Shown: positions 44,391 through 53,562 of the stretch, piece by piece
Numbering within the stretch: the stretch's first letter is position 1
How the letters are laid out: each line of letters begins with the position of its first letter
Virus record (IMG/VR): IMGVR_UViG_3300044633_003049
Location: 147,785 to 211,784 of that record
Length of the DNA stretch: 64,000 nt
Strand: one strand, 5' to 3'
Origin: a virus
The notes under the pieces: model-generated
The model's input: only the letters and a program-made list of their open reading frames with translations
Databases searched by the model: none
What the model was told of the DNA's origin: nothing
Made by a program: the position numbers and the translations under genes

Positions 44391-45506
44391 ATGGCCACTA
44401 TTATTACACCGGAAGAAAGAGATAAATTATATACGCAGGTTTTTCACCTTTTGGGGATGCCAGTTCGTGGAATTGAACTTACACAGGAACAAATGGATAC
44501 CTTTTTAGAGTTATCTCTATCAGAATACGAACAATACGTTAGTGATTGGTTAATTGAGTCTCAATGGTCAGCATTGGCCGGACTTGATTTAGATACACAA
44601 TCCCTTTCAAGGGCTTTCACAACAAGAAGTTTAGATTACGAAACTCAATATACTCACTCATATTCCAAAATTGTAGGTTTACAGGCTGGAGGAACAAGTG
44701 AATTAAAGAAGGACTATTTTACAGTTTCACAAGGTCAACAAGTATATGAAATCCCTGCTGGTCGTGAAATTAACGAGTTATTATACTTTACACGTGCAAC
44801 TTTAAATGACTCAATTGTTGATCCATTTTTAGGTGGTTTTGGTGCACTTGGTGGTGTTGGTTTCGGTGGTGTGGGTGGATATGCTCAAGTTGGGACCGCT
44901 GGTTCATATTTTATGACACCGGGTTTTGACCTATTATTAAGAATGCAAGATAGAAACTTTAAGAGTAGAATGATTGGTGGTGATTTAACTTATAAGATTA
45001 CCGCGGGTCCTGAAGGTAAGAAATTGGTACACCTTTATAACGTACCAGGTGGTAAATTTGACTTTGGTTCTATCGCTAAAAATAACTACAACGTTTGGTA
45101 TTGGTACTATGAAACTATGGATAGAGATACTTGTTTAGAGAAAAACAAAGATGTTATTAAATTACCTTCGGATGTAATGACGGAAGAATTAACATGGGGT
45201 AGTTTAAATAAACCTTCACAGAATTGGGTTAGAAAATATCTAATCGGTTATTCTAAAGAAGGTTTAGGTCGTATATGGGGTAAGTTTTCAGGTGATTTAC
45301 AAGTTCCTGATAGTACAATTAAATTAGATTACAGTTCATTAATTACTGAAGGTAAAGATGAAAAATCTAAATTGGTTGAAGAACTTATGGCAAGATTAGA
45401 AAGATTACGTCCTGACAAAATACTTGAAAGAAAAGCAGGTGAGGCAGAGAACCTAAACAAATCTCTTAAGTTTAGAGCAATGCCTGCACCTATTAATATT
45501 ATCTAA
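44391..45506 (+). CDS. 13: Neck protein gp13-like
   Basis: A 371-residue protein (T4 gp13: 309). The N-terminal helical region ELTQEQMDTFLELSLSEYEQ matches the gp13 opening. Then come a strand region with Y.V..GQ..YEIP, and the diagnostic C-terminus NWVRKYLIGYSKEGLGRIWG, followed by KFSG and PDSTIKLDY, ending in a helix LVEELMARLERLRP. An inserted Gly-rich loop (GGFGALGGVGFGGVGGYAQV) at ~145-165 is unusual. It forms part of the head-tail connector. The 3' end overlaps the DNA polymerase gene by 4 bases. Confidence 0.75.
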   Translation: MATIITPEERDKLYTQVFHLLGMPVRGIELTQEQMDTFLELSLSEYEQYVSDWLIESQWSALAGLDLDTQSLSRAFTTRSLDYETQYTHSYSKIVGLQAGGTSELKKDYFTVSQGQQVYEIPAGREINELLYFTRATLNDSIVDPFLGGFGALGGVGFGGVGGYAQVGTAGSYFMTPGFDLLLRMQDRNFKSRMIGGDLTYKITAGPEGKKLVHLYNVPGGKFDFGSIAKNNYNVWYWYYETMDRDTCLEKNKDVIKLPSDVMTEELTWGSLNKPSQNWVRKYLIGYSKEGLGRIWGKFSGDLQVPDSTIKLDYSSLITEGKDEKSKLVEELMARLERLRPDKILERKAGEAENLNKSLKFRAMPAPINII

Positions 45507-48400
45507 CTTTCTATTGCGTGTAATGCATAATCATTACCATTAGTCTCAATAATTTCCTCTTCATTTGATTTGGTACTTTGTTCTTGAAACGAAATTACTT
45601 TTCTATTGTGGTCAACCCAAAATGGGTCGGCAAGTTCTAAACTATTTTCCACATACATAAAGTAAGGGTCTCTACCCACACGATTCCAAAATAATACTTC
45701 ACTATCTGATAAAGTCATTACCTCATCTAATTTATCTTGACCTTCTTCTTTTAATGGAAATCCATTAACTAATTCACATTGTAATTTTGTAAAGAATTGT
45801 CTTTGGTCAGGTGATTCAATTAATATATCTTCTCTAATTGATGGATGAAAAACAACTAACAATGGTTCAACACGTTTGTTAAAATTATTAAGATAACGAG
45901 GAACATTATAATCACCTTTTAAATCAGGATTATTTAATATTTCTTTTTCATCAATCATATAACAATTCACTTCAATGTAATCTTCGGGCATTGGCGTACC
46001 ATGTTTTGCAAGATATTCTTCTAAAACTTTCTTACTAGGTCTACTAACTTTCTGAACATCTCCAGATGATTTCTTAACACCATTATTTACATAATAAATT
46101 GTATCTCCTAATCCTGCGGGATAATCACTTCTCATAATTAATTCCATATGTGCTTGACGAGACATTAATGAACCAGCTTTAGTTGTCTTCTGAACATACT
46201 TTCTATAATCATTAATAGATTGTTTAACACGAGCTTTATTTGCAATTTTAGATAATGGAATTTCTTTATTATAGATTTTACTTACAAATTCATAATATAA
46301 TTCCACAAAAGATAATCCATCACCATTTAACAAATACTTTAATCCTTCATCTAAAAACTCTACGATATATGTTTGTAATTTTTTTGATTTGATTGTGTTA
46401 CCTGTTAATTTAATTTTCTCTTTTCCTTTCTTCATCATCTTAATGATATAGTTCTTACGAGAAACATTAATACAAGCCGGCGCCACATAGTCAATATCTA
46501 ATCCCATTTCATTTCTCATAAAGATATCATTGAATTCTGCGGTGTCCGCTTCAATACCTTTATATTCTTTTCCTAATGTAACCATTTCATTTAATCCTTT
46601 ACCAACATAAACCGTATCATCAATATTCAATGGTGTTTCAAAGTTCACACCATCCGTGTCCATTACCAAAGGTTTATAACCTTTCTTCATATAGAACATA
46701 ATCATCATCCTTAAACACTGACGACCAACACAGGTAATGGTTTCACCCATATTCATATCTCCCCAAGGGAATACGTGTGGTGCAGATAAACTACCGAAAT
46801 AAGCGTTGATAAAAATCTTAATTGGTAATTGTTTTCTATCATACATTTCAGCAAGAACTGGATCACTATTTTTTAATTCACCAGCAAGTAATTTATATTT
46901 GATACGAATATCACGGAAATATTTTAACATTGATTTTTGTACACCCATCACATCACAATCAGGGAACACATCATATACAAGTTGAATTGATGGATAAAGT
47001 GATGCGTAGTCAAACTTAACAATGTTCTTTGAATAACCTACGTTAAGTAATCTTGATAAACCACCAGTGATTGCACGTTTCTCATCTTTTGCTGGTATTG
47101 CTAAATTGTTTTCATAAGACCATGCTAACATAATAATTTTCCATAGTGTTGCAGTTCCCATTGTTGCAATTCTTTCATAAGTGGTAGGTACAAGTTTTGA
47201 TAATAAGAATGTTGATTGAGAAAATGAATCATCTACAACCATAGTCTCATACAAGTCATCGTCAAGATATTGTTCCACAATTTTTCTTCCTGTCCATATC
47301 TCAAATTTACCAGGATATTTCTGTGTTAGATTTTCTGTACCAGGTTCTCCAATTTGTTTGTAGTTTCCTGTCTTTGGATTTACATAATAACTTTCGTTAT
47401 CAAGATATATTTTTGAAATCTTTGCACCATCTACGTATACACGATTAGGTTTTTCTTTCTCCAAATATGTTGTAATATATTTTAATCCCCAACTTTTAAT
47501 TTCAGAATTGATAGCTTGTGCTCTACGAACTGAATGTGCAATATCAATAATATTAAATCCCCATATAACGTGTTGTTTGTATGGTTCAATTTCATTTGCA
47601 AGTTTTAACATTCCTTCCTTCTCTTTCATTCCTTGCGTTGTGAATATTTGTGTAAGACCATTAACGTCAACACCAAGTATTTCTGCACGTTTTAATATAA
47701 ATGGCCAGTCAAAGAACGCGGAGTTATAACCTGCAACAATGGTTGGTTTTAAATCTTTAATATACTTGAAAAATCTTTCTATACATTTCTTTTCACCGTC
47801 TTCACCAAATGCTGCAATTGTTTCGTTCATACCACGATTGTCTTTAACTCCAATTAATATAATAACACAAGTTTCAGGGTCAAGACCTGTGGTCTCAATA
47901 TCAAATACAAATCTATTAACACCACTATATTCATCAATACCTTTAAATAATCTTTTTTTCTTCTGTATAAGATATTGTTCTACAGGGTTTAATACGGTAA
48001 AATGTTGTCTAACTTTTTCGTCCCATGGATTTAATCCGCCCATTCTAAAGAACGATACTAAATCCGTATATGATTTAATACTCTTAACAATATGGGTCAT
48101 ACCATTTTCTAAACGTTCGTTGCCGTGTGTATCTAACTTTTCAATTAATATCCCAAACTCACCCATACGTTTTTTCTGCATGGCCTTTGAGTTGTTATAA
48201 AAATTTAATCCTGTTAAATCACCTACCCATATAAACGGTGTAAATGTATCAGATTTAATAATTTTTCCTTCAATTGGGTCTTGAATAATTTTCCAAATTG
48301 TATTGGTTGGGTAGTCATATTCAACACCGACGATATACATTTCGTCGTCACCACCATTGAGGAAGCCTTCAATAACTTCCTGAGAGATAACCTCTTTCAT
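45503..48400 (-). CDS. 43: Family B DNA polymerase (gp43)
   Basis: A 965-residue replicative polymerase with proofreading (T4 gp43: 898). Exo I is FVFDIETTGLDP (Asp167, Glu169), and Exo II is AGYNSAFFDWPFI (Asp230). Polymerase motif A is KFDYASLYPSI (~457-467), motif B KIFINAYFGSL, and motif C VMDTDGVNF (~578-586, the catalytic DTD). The C-terminus is acidic with a tail of ~60 residues after FWVDHN, possibly the clamp-binding end. A palindrome lies 33 bases before the start. It sits apart from the other replication genes at 12.8-19.8 kb. Confidence 0.95.
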   Translation of the reverse strand: MKEVISQEVIEGFLNGGDDEMYIVGVEYDYPTNTIWKIIQDPIEGKIIKSDTFTPFIWVGDLTGLNFYNNSKAMQKKRMGEFGILIEKLDTHGNERLENGMTHIVKSIKSYTDLVSFFRMGGLNPWDEKVRQHFTVLNPVEQYLIQKKKRLFKGIDEYSGVNRFVFDIETTGLDPETCVIILIGVKDNRGMNETIAAFGEDGEKKCIERFFKYIKDLKPTIVAGYNSAFFDWPFILKRAEILGVDVNGLTQIFTTQGMKEKEGMLKLANEIEPYKQHVIWGFNIIDIAHSVRRAQAINSEIKSWGLKYITTYLEKEKPNRVYVDGAKISKIYLDNESYYVNPKTGNYKQIGEPGTENLTQKYPGKFEIWTGRKIVEQYLDDDLYETMVVDDSFSQSTFLLSKLVPTTYERIATMGTATLWKIIMLAWSYENNLAIPAKDEKRAITGGLSRLLNVGYSKNIVKFDYASLYPSIQLVYDVFPDCDVMGVQKSMLKYFRDIRIKYKLLAGELKNSDPVLAEMYDRKQLPIKIFINAYFGSLSAPHVFPWGDMNMGETITCVGRQCLRMMIMFYMKKGYKPLVMDTDGVNFETPLNIDDTVYVGKGLNEMVTLGKEYKGIEADTAEFNDIFMRNEMGLDIDYVAPACINVSRKNYIIKMMKKGKEKIKLTGNTIKSKKLQTYIVEFLDEGLKYLLNGDGLSFVELYYEFVSKIYNKEIPLSKIANKARVKQSINDYRKYVQKTTKAGSLMSRQAHMELIMRSDYPAGLGDTIYYVNNGVKKSSGDVQKVSRPSKKVLEEYLAKHGTPMPEDYIEVNCYMIDEKEILNNPDLKGDYNVPRYLNNFNKRVEPLLVVFHPSIREDILIESPDQRQFFTKLQCELVNGFPLKEEGQDKLDEVMTLSDSEVLFWNRVGRDPYFMYVENSLELADPFWVDHNRKVISFQEQSTKSNEEEIIETNGNDYALHAIES

Positions 48401-48432
48401 CTTTTAATTTTTTTTAATGTGACGTATTAGCT

Positions 48433-48447
48433 TGTGATTAAATCACA
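48433..48447. promoter_or_regulatory. Palindrome upstream of DNA polymerase
   Basis: TGTGATT-A-AATCACA, 7-base arms around one base, 33 bases before the polymerase ATG. It could be a dimeric repressor/activator site (its TGTGA/TCACA ends recall Crp-type sites but with a 5-base gap) or an RNA hairpin for translational control. Confidence 0.5.
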
Positions 48448-48491
48448 GTTTGCCTTGTTTACATTAATAAGTATAAGAAAAAAAGGAGGTA

Positions 48492-48845
48492 TTAAAAAAT
48501 ATTAATGTATAATTTTTCCTTAACGGGTAATATAAGTTTATTACCATTATCAAACGACACATTTACTTTTCCTTCAAATTTACCTATTTCAGATGTCTGT
48601 TGTTCAGTGAATCTATAAACGATATAATATTCGTCAGTCGTTTGGTTATATAATTTTGTTCTTGTTGTGATATTACAAGTTTCATTTAATAATACGGGTT
48701 CACCGGTACTAACATCAAACATGTCAAATGTGATTGTTGCATTTTCCAATAAATCATTAAATGATGATTTGTCGTTTTTACCGTCATCAATCATCCTCAT
48801 TTTTAATATTGGGTCAGATGCCCCTTGTCTTATAAAGAATTCCAT
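48492..48845 (-). CDS. Fibre/baseplate N-terminal-type domain protein, 117 aa
   Basis: A single beta-sandwich-like domain: IRQGASDPILKMRM, DLLENATITFDMFDVSTGEP, then a strand-rich C-terminus. The pattern (I+QG...P.....(M/L).D...+L..ATI.F.M.D...G) resembles BppU-N/DUF2479-type domains that anchor receptor-binding proteins to baseplates. It follows the LamG adhesin in the same orientation, so the two may form one appendage. The assignment is by eye. A late box lies 3 bases before the ATG. Confidence 0.6.
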   Translation of the reverse strand: MEFFIRQGASDPILKMRMIDDGKNDKSSFNDLLENATITFDMFDVSTGEPVLLNETCNITTRTKLYNQTTDEYYIVYRFTEQQTSEIGKFEGKVNVSFDNGNKLILPVKEKLYINIF

Positions 48846-48848
48846 ATG

Positions 48849-48857
48849 TTATAAATA
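48849..48857 (-). promoter_or_regulatory. Late-promoter-like box before 117-aa gene
   Basis: TATTTATAA on the coding strand, 3 bases before the ATG. Confidence 0.45.
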
Positions 48858-48867
48858 TATATTTTTG

Positions 48868-50988
48868 TTATAAACCGTATTTAGATTTGTCTGCGTTATA
48901 GTTATTCAAAACTTCAGTTGATGTTAATGCACTACTATATAAACGGGTTATACCAATCTTACCATCAAAGTATTGTGGGTATTCACCATTATTATATGAA
49001 CCAATGTATAAGTTTGTAGTAGTGTTTAATATACTTGCTAAACTGTGATTTACAGTACCGATACTAACACCATTAACAAATGTTTGAAATGTATTGGCCG
49101 CAACATTAGTAAATACATAAACTATTTGATACCATGTATTAAGTGTTGCGGTGTGGTTTGTACTATTAACAAATAGTGTTGATCCTGAACCCGCACCCGA
49201 ACCATATTGTCCATAAAATGTTGAAGCAGTTGTTCTAACACTATAACCCACACTTGTTGTTAACCCAGCTGCGTTAAATTTACCAAGTACTACATCATTA
49301 CCTGCTACTGATTGATTCACCCAAACTTCTACTGTCCAATCACCACTTCCCGGTTCTAATGCCGCATTATCTGCAACTGAAATTTGTGATGAAGAACCAT
49401 TGTATGTGAAGTATGGTGATGTATATGTTATATTACTCATTGTTCCATTCAAATCATTACCTGATAAATCATTAATTGTTGTTCCACTACCAGGATATGA
49501 AGAAAGGTTTGATGGGTCGTAATGTAATACTAAATTGCTTGTAGTTATCCCACTTGCGGCGACACTTGGTGTGGGTGTAACTGAATTGGTAGGTGTGACC
49601 GTATTAGTGGGGGTATTAGTGGGTGTATTCGTTGGAGTTTGCGTAGGTGTTTCAGTAACCGTAGGAGTTGGTGTGTTAGTTGGAGTAGGTGTTGGGGTTT
49701 CACTTCCTGTTGGTGTTGGTGTGTTAGTCGGTGTATTAGTCGGCGTTTGCGTTGGAGTAACGGTATTTGTTGGTGTCGAAGTAATTGTGTTAGTAGGAGT
49801 GTTTGTAGGTGTAATACTTGGTGTTGGTGTATTGGTTGATGTATTAGTTGGTGTAACAGTATTAGTAGGAGTAACAGTATTAGTAGGTGTTGGTGTGTTA
49901 GTTGGTGTTGGTGTTGGGCTTGGTAAAACATCTGAACAACCATATATTGAATAATTTGGTTTAATTGATGTTAAATAATGATGATTAACATGAACAAAAT
50001 CCAACGGTTCTTCAAAATACTTAACTTGTTTTAAAACACCATTAAGTGAATTATTACCAAAAATTTGTACGATTTCATTTTCAGAAGACCTTAATGATGG
50101 AATTATTTCCTCAAAGTTTTCTAATTTATATATTCTTTTACCGTTATGATAAATTTTAAGTGTTCCTAATCTTTTTTGTTTTTCTCCTGCCCATTTTTTA
50201 TTTAATTCTTCCACATAACTATATTCAGTATCCCCCGTAATCCAATTTAATGATCCGGTAACCATTGTATAACCTGTGGTGATTTGTGTTGAGTGACCTA
50301 TAAATGAACCCGAAAAGAAACTACCAGTATCACCAGTTGTCGGAGCCCATAATTCATCAGTATAACTAACTGCGTGTGGACCTAATATTAAATCATTAAA
50401 TCCCCCCTCATTCTCAATCTCACAACCATAAAGATATGTGTATCTATCAAATGTGATTGTAATATTAAAATCGTCATATATTCCATTTGCACATAATTCA
50501 GGAGTATTACCTGTTATTGTGTAATATGACTCCGTGTACCCACTATCTGGATTACATAATCCCGAATAATGAAATGACTCCCATTTTATCTTTTTATTAT
50601 TGGTAAATGAGAATGTTAAATTATTATCCGCGTAATTCCCATTAGCCAAATCATCTTTAATTCCTAAATAGTAAAATGTCGTTCCAGTTACTAATCTATC
50701 AAAAACCAAATCTAATGTCCAACCCTTCTCTGTTCTTCTACGAACAGTAAAATCACAGGTGTCTCCCGTATAACGAGTATTCACCGCAACTTCCCAAGGT
50801 GAAGTTAGTCCCGTTAAACAAGAAGAATCGATAGTTAGTCCTGTATATGTTATTTCCGTGTCGAAATCTAAGACCTCTTCATTATAATCCATTTGAACTT
50901 TTGATAGTTCATAGTCATATAATTCGGAATAATCTACCTTTAAATCGAGTTTGGAACCGTAAAATCTTAAAATATTCTGATTAGCCAT
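48868..50988 (-). CDS. LamG-like adhesin with Pro-Thr stalk
   Basis: A protein of 706 residues from ATG 50988 ([20 protein letters not shown]). An in-frame ATG 21 bases upstream lies beside the TATTTATAT box, so I prefer the inner start. Residues ~1-350 are a beta-rich anchoring part. A ~125-residue stalk of TPTNTPT-type repeats follows (about 355-480). The C-terminal ~210 residues form a concanavalin/LamG sandwich: [45 protein letters not shown] and [20 protein letters not shown]. Such domains bind glycans. It is probably a virion-surface receptor-binding or environmental-glycan-binding fibre. Confidence 0.85.
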   Translation of the reverse strand: MANQNILRFYGSKLDLKVDYSELYDYELSKVQMDYNEEVLDFDTEITYTGLTIDSSCLTGLTSPWEVAVNTRYTGDTCDFTVRRRTEKGWTLDLVFDRLVTGTTFYYLGIKDDLANGNYADNNLTFSFTNNKKIKWESFHYSGLCNPDSGYTESYYTITGNTPELCANGIYDDFNITITFDRYTYLYGCEIENEGGFNDLILGPHAVSYTDELWAPTTGDTGSFFSGSFIGHSTQITTGYTMVTGSLNWITGDTEYSYVEELNKKWAGEKQKRLGTLKIYHNGKRIYKLENFEEIIPSLRSSENEIVQIFGNNSLNGVLKQVKYFEEPLDFVHVNHHYLTSIKPNYSIYGCSDVLPSPTPTPTNTPTPTNTVTPTNTVTPTNTSTNTPTPSITPTNTPTNTITSTPTNTVTPTQTPTNTPTNTPTPTGSETPTPTPTNTPTPTVTETPTQTPTNTPTNTPTNTVTPTNSVTPTPSVAASGITTSNLVLHYDPSNLSSYPGSGTTINDLSGNDLNGTMSNITYTSPYFTYNGSSSQISVADNAALEPGSGDWTVEVWVNQSVAGNDVVLGKFNAAGLTTSVGYSVRTTASTFYGQYGSGAGSGSTLFVNSTNHTATLNTWYQIVYVFTNVAANTFQTFVNGVSIGTVNHSLASILNTTTNLYIGSYNNGEYPQYFDGKIGITRLYSSALTSTEVLNNYNADKSKYGL

Positions 50989-50992
50989 GTTT

Positions 50993-51001
50993 ATATAAAT
51001 A
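50993..51001 (-). promoter_or_regulatory. Late-promoter-like box before LamG adhesin
   Basis: TATTTATAT on the coding strand, 4 bases before the chosen ATG. It is paired back-to-back with the box at 51019 for the divergent gene. Confidence 0.5.
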
Positions 51002-51018
51002 TCTTTCATAACATTTGA

Positions 51019-51027
51019 TATTTATAT
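51019..51027 (+). promoter_or_regulatory. Late-promoter-like box before 257-aa gene
   Basis: TATTTATAT on the plus strand, 14 bases before the ATG. With the box at 50993-51001 it forms a divergent promoter pair. Confidence 0.5.
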
Positions 51028-51041
51028 AAAAGTCCATTTAG

Positions 51042-51815
51042 ATGAATAATTTTATAAAACAGGTAATTGAGGAGAAATTTGCATCAAAAGCACAACAAAG
51101 ATTCTTCTATGCAAAAGCCAAAGGGGGTAAAAATAAGAAGTGGTCCAAATGGGCCAAAGAGTTTTCTGATAAAACAGATTATAATAAAATACCTGATAAA
51201 GTAGAAAAAGAAGAAGAGGTGGATGAGATTGTAGATAAAAATGGTAATATCTTAACAAGTAAAAAACCTTCGGATTTAGATGCTAAAGGTGTTAGTTCCG
51301 ATTCAACAAGTGATGAAGTGGCTCTAACTGGTAAAGGTATGATGGGTAATTACGGTATGACTAAGGTTCAAAACTACACAAAGTTCTGGGGAGAGGGTAA
51401 ATTAACCAAAGGAGAACTTATTGAAATTGCAATGAAAGATGCTCTTGGATTTGATGCAACAATGGGAAATGACGCAGATTACGAAGAGGCTGAAGAATAT
51501 TTTGAAAAAGATTTAGGTTTGGACAGTGAAGAAACTGAAGATAGAATGGATCAAATGGGTTATGATAAAAATTTACCTGACGATAAGGTTAGATTAGTTG
51601 AGAACCCAAAGAAGTATATGGAGGAATATATTGAGAGTATTCTTAAAGGTAGAAGTAAAGATAATGATGTTTTAGAAAAGGAAAAGGAAGAAGTTGAACC
51701 AAAAGAAATACACCCAATTATTAAAAGACAACTTAATTCATTAAAAAATAGTATGGATAGTCACGGTTTAACTGCTGACGATGTAATTAATTATATTAAA
51801 AAAGATAATGAATAA
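51042..51815 (+). CDS. Acidic protein of unknown function with KAQQRFF motif, 257 aa
   Basis: Residues ~12-55 contain EKFASKAQQRFFYAKAKGGK and WAKEFSDKTDYNKIPDKVEK. I recall this short motif (S+.QQ.FF....) from several phage and bacterial small proteins, without a known role. The rest is strongly acidic and helical (DADYEEAEEYFEKDLGLDSE). It starts the plus-strand run and overlaps the next gene by 8 bases. It is possibly a capsid-assembly or internal protein. This is a guess. Confidence 0.7.
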   Translation: MNNFIKQVIEEKFASKAQQRFFYAKAKGGKNKKWSKWAKEFSDKTDYNKIPDKVEKEEEVDEIVDKNGNILTSKKPSDLDAKGVSSDSTSDEVALTGKGMMGNYGMTKVQNYTKFWGEGKLTKGELIEIAMKDALGFDATMGNDADYEEAEEYFEKDLGLDSEETEDRMDQMGYDKNLPDDKVRLVENPKKYMEEYIESILKGRSKDNDVLEKEKEEVEPKEIHPIIKRQLNSLKNSMDSHGLTADDVINYIKKDNE

Positions 51816-52302
51816 GGATTTAAAACATAGGATATTTGATATACCGCAGAACATTTTAGATAAGATTAACCACACAATTGTTGGTCTTAACGGAACACAT
51901 GTTCATGGTGTACAAAGAGCTAAGAAACTTTTAATAGATAAAAAAGTTAAATATGGACAGTTAAAAAGAATTATACATGACTTACAAAATATTGATAAAA
52001 TTGGTGATAGAGTTAGGTATGACTTGGCTGGTGGTGAATTAATGGATATGTGGTCCAAACAATACCTACAAGGTGAAAGAGATATGGTGAGTAATAGAAA
52101 AGACGGAAGAAAACAGGCTGATGATATTGGTGGGATAACAGGGGAAAGAAAAAATAGTCATTTGAAAAAACATTCAAAGAAGCCAGATTTCTTACCTCCT
52201 TTGAATATGATGAAAAGTAATTCACATAAATCTTCAATATCAAGTATTAAATTATCAGGTTTGTTTGAACAATTACAAAGAATAAAAAAATTAATGTTAT
52301 AA
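51808..52302 (+). CDS. Basic protein of unknown function, 164 aa
   Basis: A lysine-rich helical protein (HVHGVQRAKKLLIDKKVKYG, then QLKRIIHDLQN) with an unstructured basic middle (KNSHLKKHSKKPDFLPPL) and a final amphipathic helix ending KKLML. Its last residues resemble the ends of the 276-aa gene product (NIKRLMFS) downstream. No family was recognised. Co-translated with its neighbours. Confidence 0.65.
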   Translation: MNKDLKHRIFDIPQNILDKINHTIVGLNGTHVHGVQRAKKLLIDKKVKYGQLKRIIHDLQNIDKIGDRVRYDLAGGELMDMWSKQYLQGERDMVSNRKDGRKQADDIGGITGERKNSHLKKHSKKPDFLPPLNMMKSNSHKSSISSIKLSGLFEQLQRIKKLML

Positions 52303-52303
52303 T

Positions 52304-52699
52304 ATGGCAAAGACACAATTAGAAGTTATCGCTGAAAAATTAAGAACACAAGAAGTTGTTATTAACAGATATTCAGAAAAAAATGGTTATGGTATCACAA
52401 GTAAAAATGCACTTTCCGACGGAGATGAATTAGGTAAAGGACAAGTTGGTGATACGGGTACTGTCGGTTCATTAACTGATATTAACACAAGAATTCAAAT
52501 TATGGCAACCAATAAATATAGTGGTGAAAATGGATATGGTGTTACAAATCCTAATGCAATGTCAGATGGTGACGAATTTGGTAAAGGACAAATTGGTGAT
52601 AATGGACAAGTTGGTTCATTAACCGATATTAATACAAGAATACAAGTTATTAATAAAAATAAATTTGGTGAAACCAACAAATATCCTGATTTCGAATAA
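52304..52699 (+). CDS. Protein built from 49-residue tandem repeats, 131 aa
   Basis: After ~19 residues the protein consists of two 49-residue copies and a short third start. Each copy has (K/R)YS..NGYG(I/V)T, (S/P)NA(L/M)SDGDE(L/F)GKGQ, GD.G.VGSLTDINTRIQ. The third stops at KFGETNKYPDF. Gly/Asp-rich with repeated NGYG and DGDE turns, it could bind metal or form a small beta array. No family was recognised. It fits tightly (2-base gap, 1-base overlap) between virion-type genes. Confidence 0.75.
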   Translation: MAKTQLEVIAEKLRTQEVVINRYSEKNGYGITSKNALSDGDELGKGQVGDTGTVGSLTDINTRIQIMATNKYSGENGYGVTNPNAMSDGDEFGKGQIGDNGQVGSLTDINTRIQVINKNKFGETNKYPDFE

Positions 52700-53529
52700 T
52701 GAATTTTAATCAAACATTCTTCGATGTTATTGAAGAACAAAATATATTAAAGACGACTAAAACAAAACCTATTGTTGATGCAATCAAAAGTAGGAATAAG
52801 ATATCTTTTTTTTATAGTGGGCCAAGAAAACCCGCAAAAAATAGTGTTAAACCAGGTAATAGAATTGACGCAGAAGCGGTTGCGTTAGGTTTAAATAAAA
52901 AAGGTAATTTAGTTGTTCGTGCGTATGTCCAACCACCATCAGTATCCAAAAAAGGATTTGATAAAACAGGTTGGAGAACTTTTATGGTTGGTCGTATGAG
53001 TAATTTAAAGGTTAGTGATAGTAAGTTTGACCAAAAAAGACCCGATTATAAAGAAGGTGACGATAAATCTATGAGTGTTACTTATGTAACTTCCGATTGG
53101 ACAAATAAACCTGAAGTTAAAAAACCAAGGATTGTTAAACCTATTGTTACTAAACCAACTACTCCTACAACTGAACCTACGGAACCAACACCAACAGAGC
53201 CGGAGGTTACAACATCACAAGAACCAAAGACAACAGAGTTACCTCAACCAAAACCTCAAACTAAACCTGAACCAACACCACAAGATACGGTTGATAAAGG
53301 AAAAGAACTATATAAAGCTAAAGAAGTTGATTGGATTAATAAACAAAAAGAGGTTGGTGGTAATACTAAACCAGGTCAAGGTACAAGAGAAAGATTTAAA
53401 AAGGAAGTTGAAAAAGAATTACCTCAACCAAAACCAACAGAAAAACCTGTTGCAAATCCTGAAGAAGAGGATGAAAATAAGAAACTTCAAGAAAGTATTA
53501 AAAACATTAAGCGTTTAATGTTTTCATAA
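52699..53529 (+). CDS. WYL-like domain protein with Pro-Thr linker, 276 aa
   Basis: Residues ~24-125 follow the WYL-domain pattern: IVDAIKSRNKISFFYSGPR, RIDAEAVALGLNKKGNLVVR, AYVQP, GWRTFMVGRMSNLKVSDS. These correspond to the first strand with (I/F)xY, the R.I.P..L strand, the G...L+AY strand and the W+.F.+.R(I/M)..(L) end. A ~60-residue Pro/Thr/Glu linker follows (TTPTTEPTEPTPTEPEVTTS), then a basic helical tail ending NIKRLMFS. WYL domains usually bind ligands or nucleic acid in regulators. Finding one in a run of assembly genes is odd. The domain is assigned by eye. Confidence 0.6.
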   Translation: MNFNQTFFDVIEEQNILKTTKTKPIVDAIKSRNKISFFYSGPRKPAKNSVKPGNRIDAEAVALGLNKKGNLVVRAYVQPPSVSKKGFDKTGWRTFMVGRMSNLKVSDSKFDQKRPDYKEGDDKSMSVTYVTSDWTNKPEVKKPRIVKPIVTKPTTPTTEPTEPTPTEPEVTTSQEPKTTELPQPKPQTKPEPTPQDTVDKGKELYKAKEVDWINKQKEVGGNTKPGQGTRERFKKEVEKELPQPKPTEKPVANPEEEDENKKLQESIKNIKRLMFS

Positions 53530-53551
53530 AAAATATTATATTAAAATAAAA

Positions 53552-53560
53552 TATTTATTA
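53552..53560 (+). promoter_or_regulatory. Late-promoter-like box before 190-aa gene
   Basis: TATTTATTA on the plus strand, 2 bases before the ATG. Confidence 0.45.
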
Positions 53561-53562
53561 GT

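Noticed and set aside
48480-48506. AAGGAGGT followed by ATG on the plus strand
   Set aside because: Looks like a Shine-Dalgarno site, but the ORF is short and antisense to the 117-aa structural gene; other genes here do not use such sites.
49535-49954. 139-codon plus-strand ORF rich in Val-Gly, and a 132-codon minus-strand alternative frame
   Set aside because: Both are shadows of the Pro-Thr stalk repeat of the LamG adhesin.
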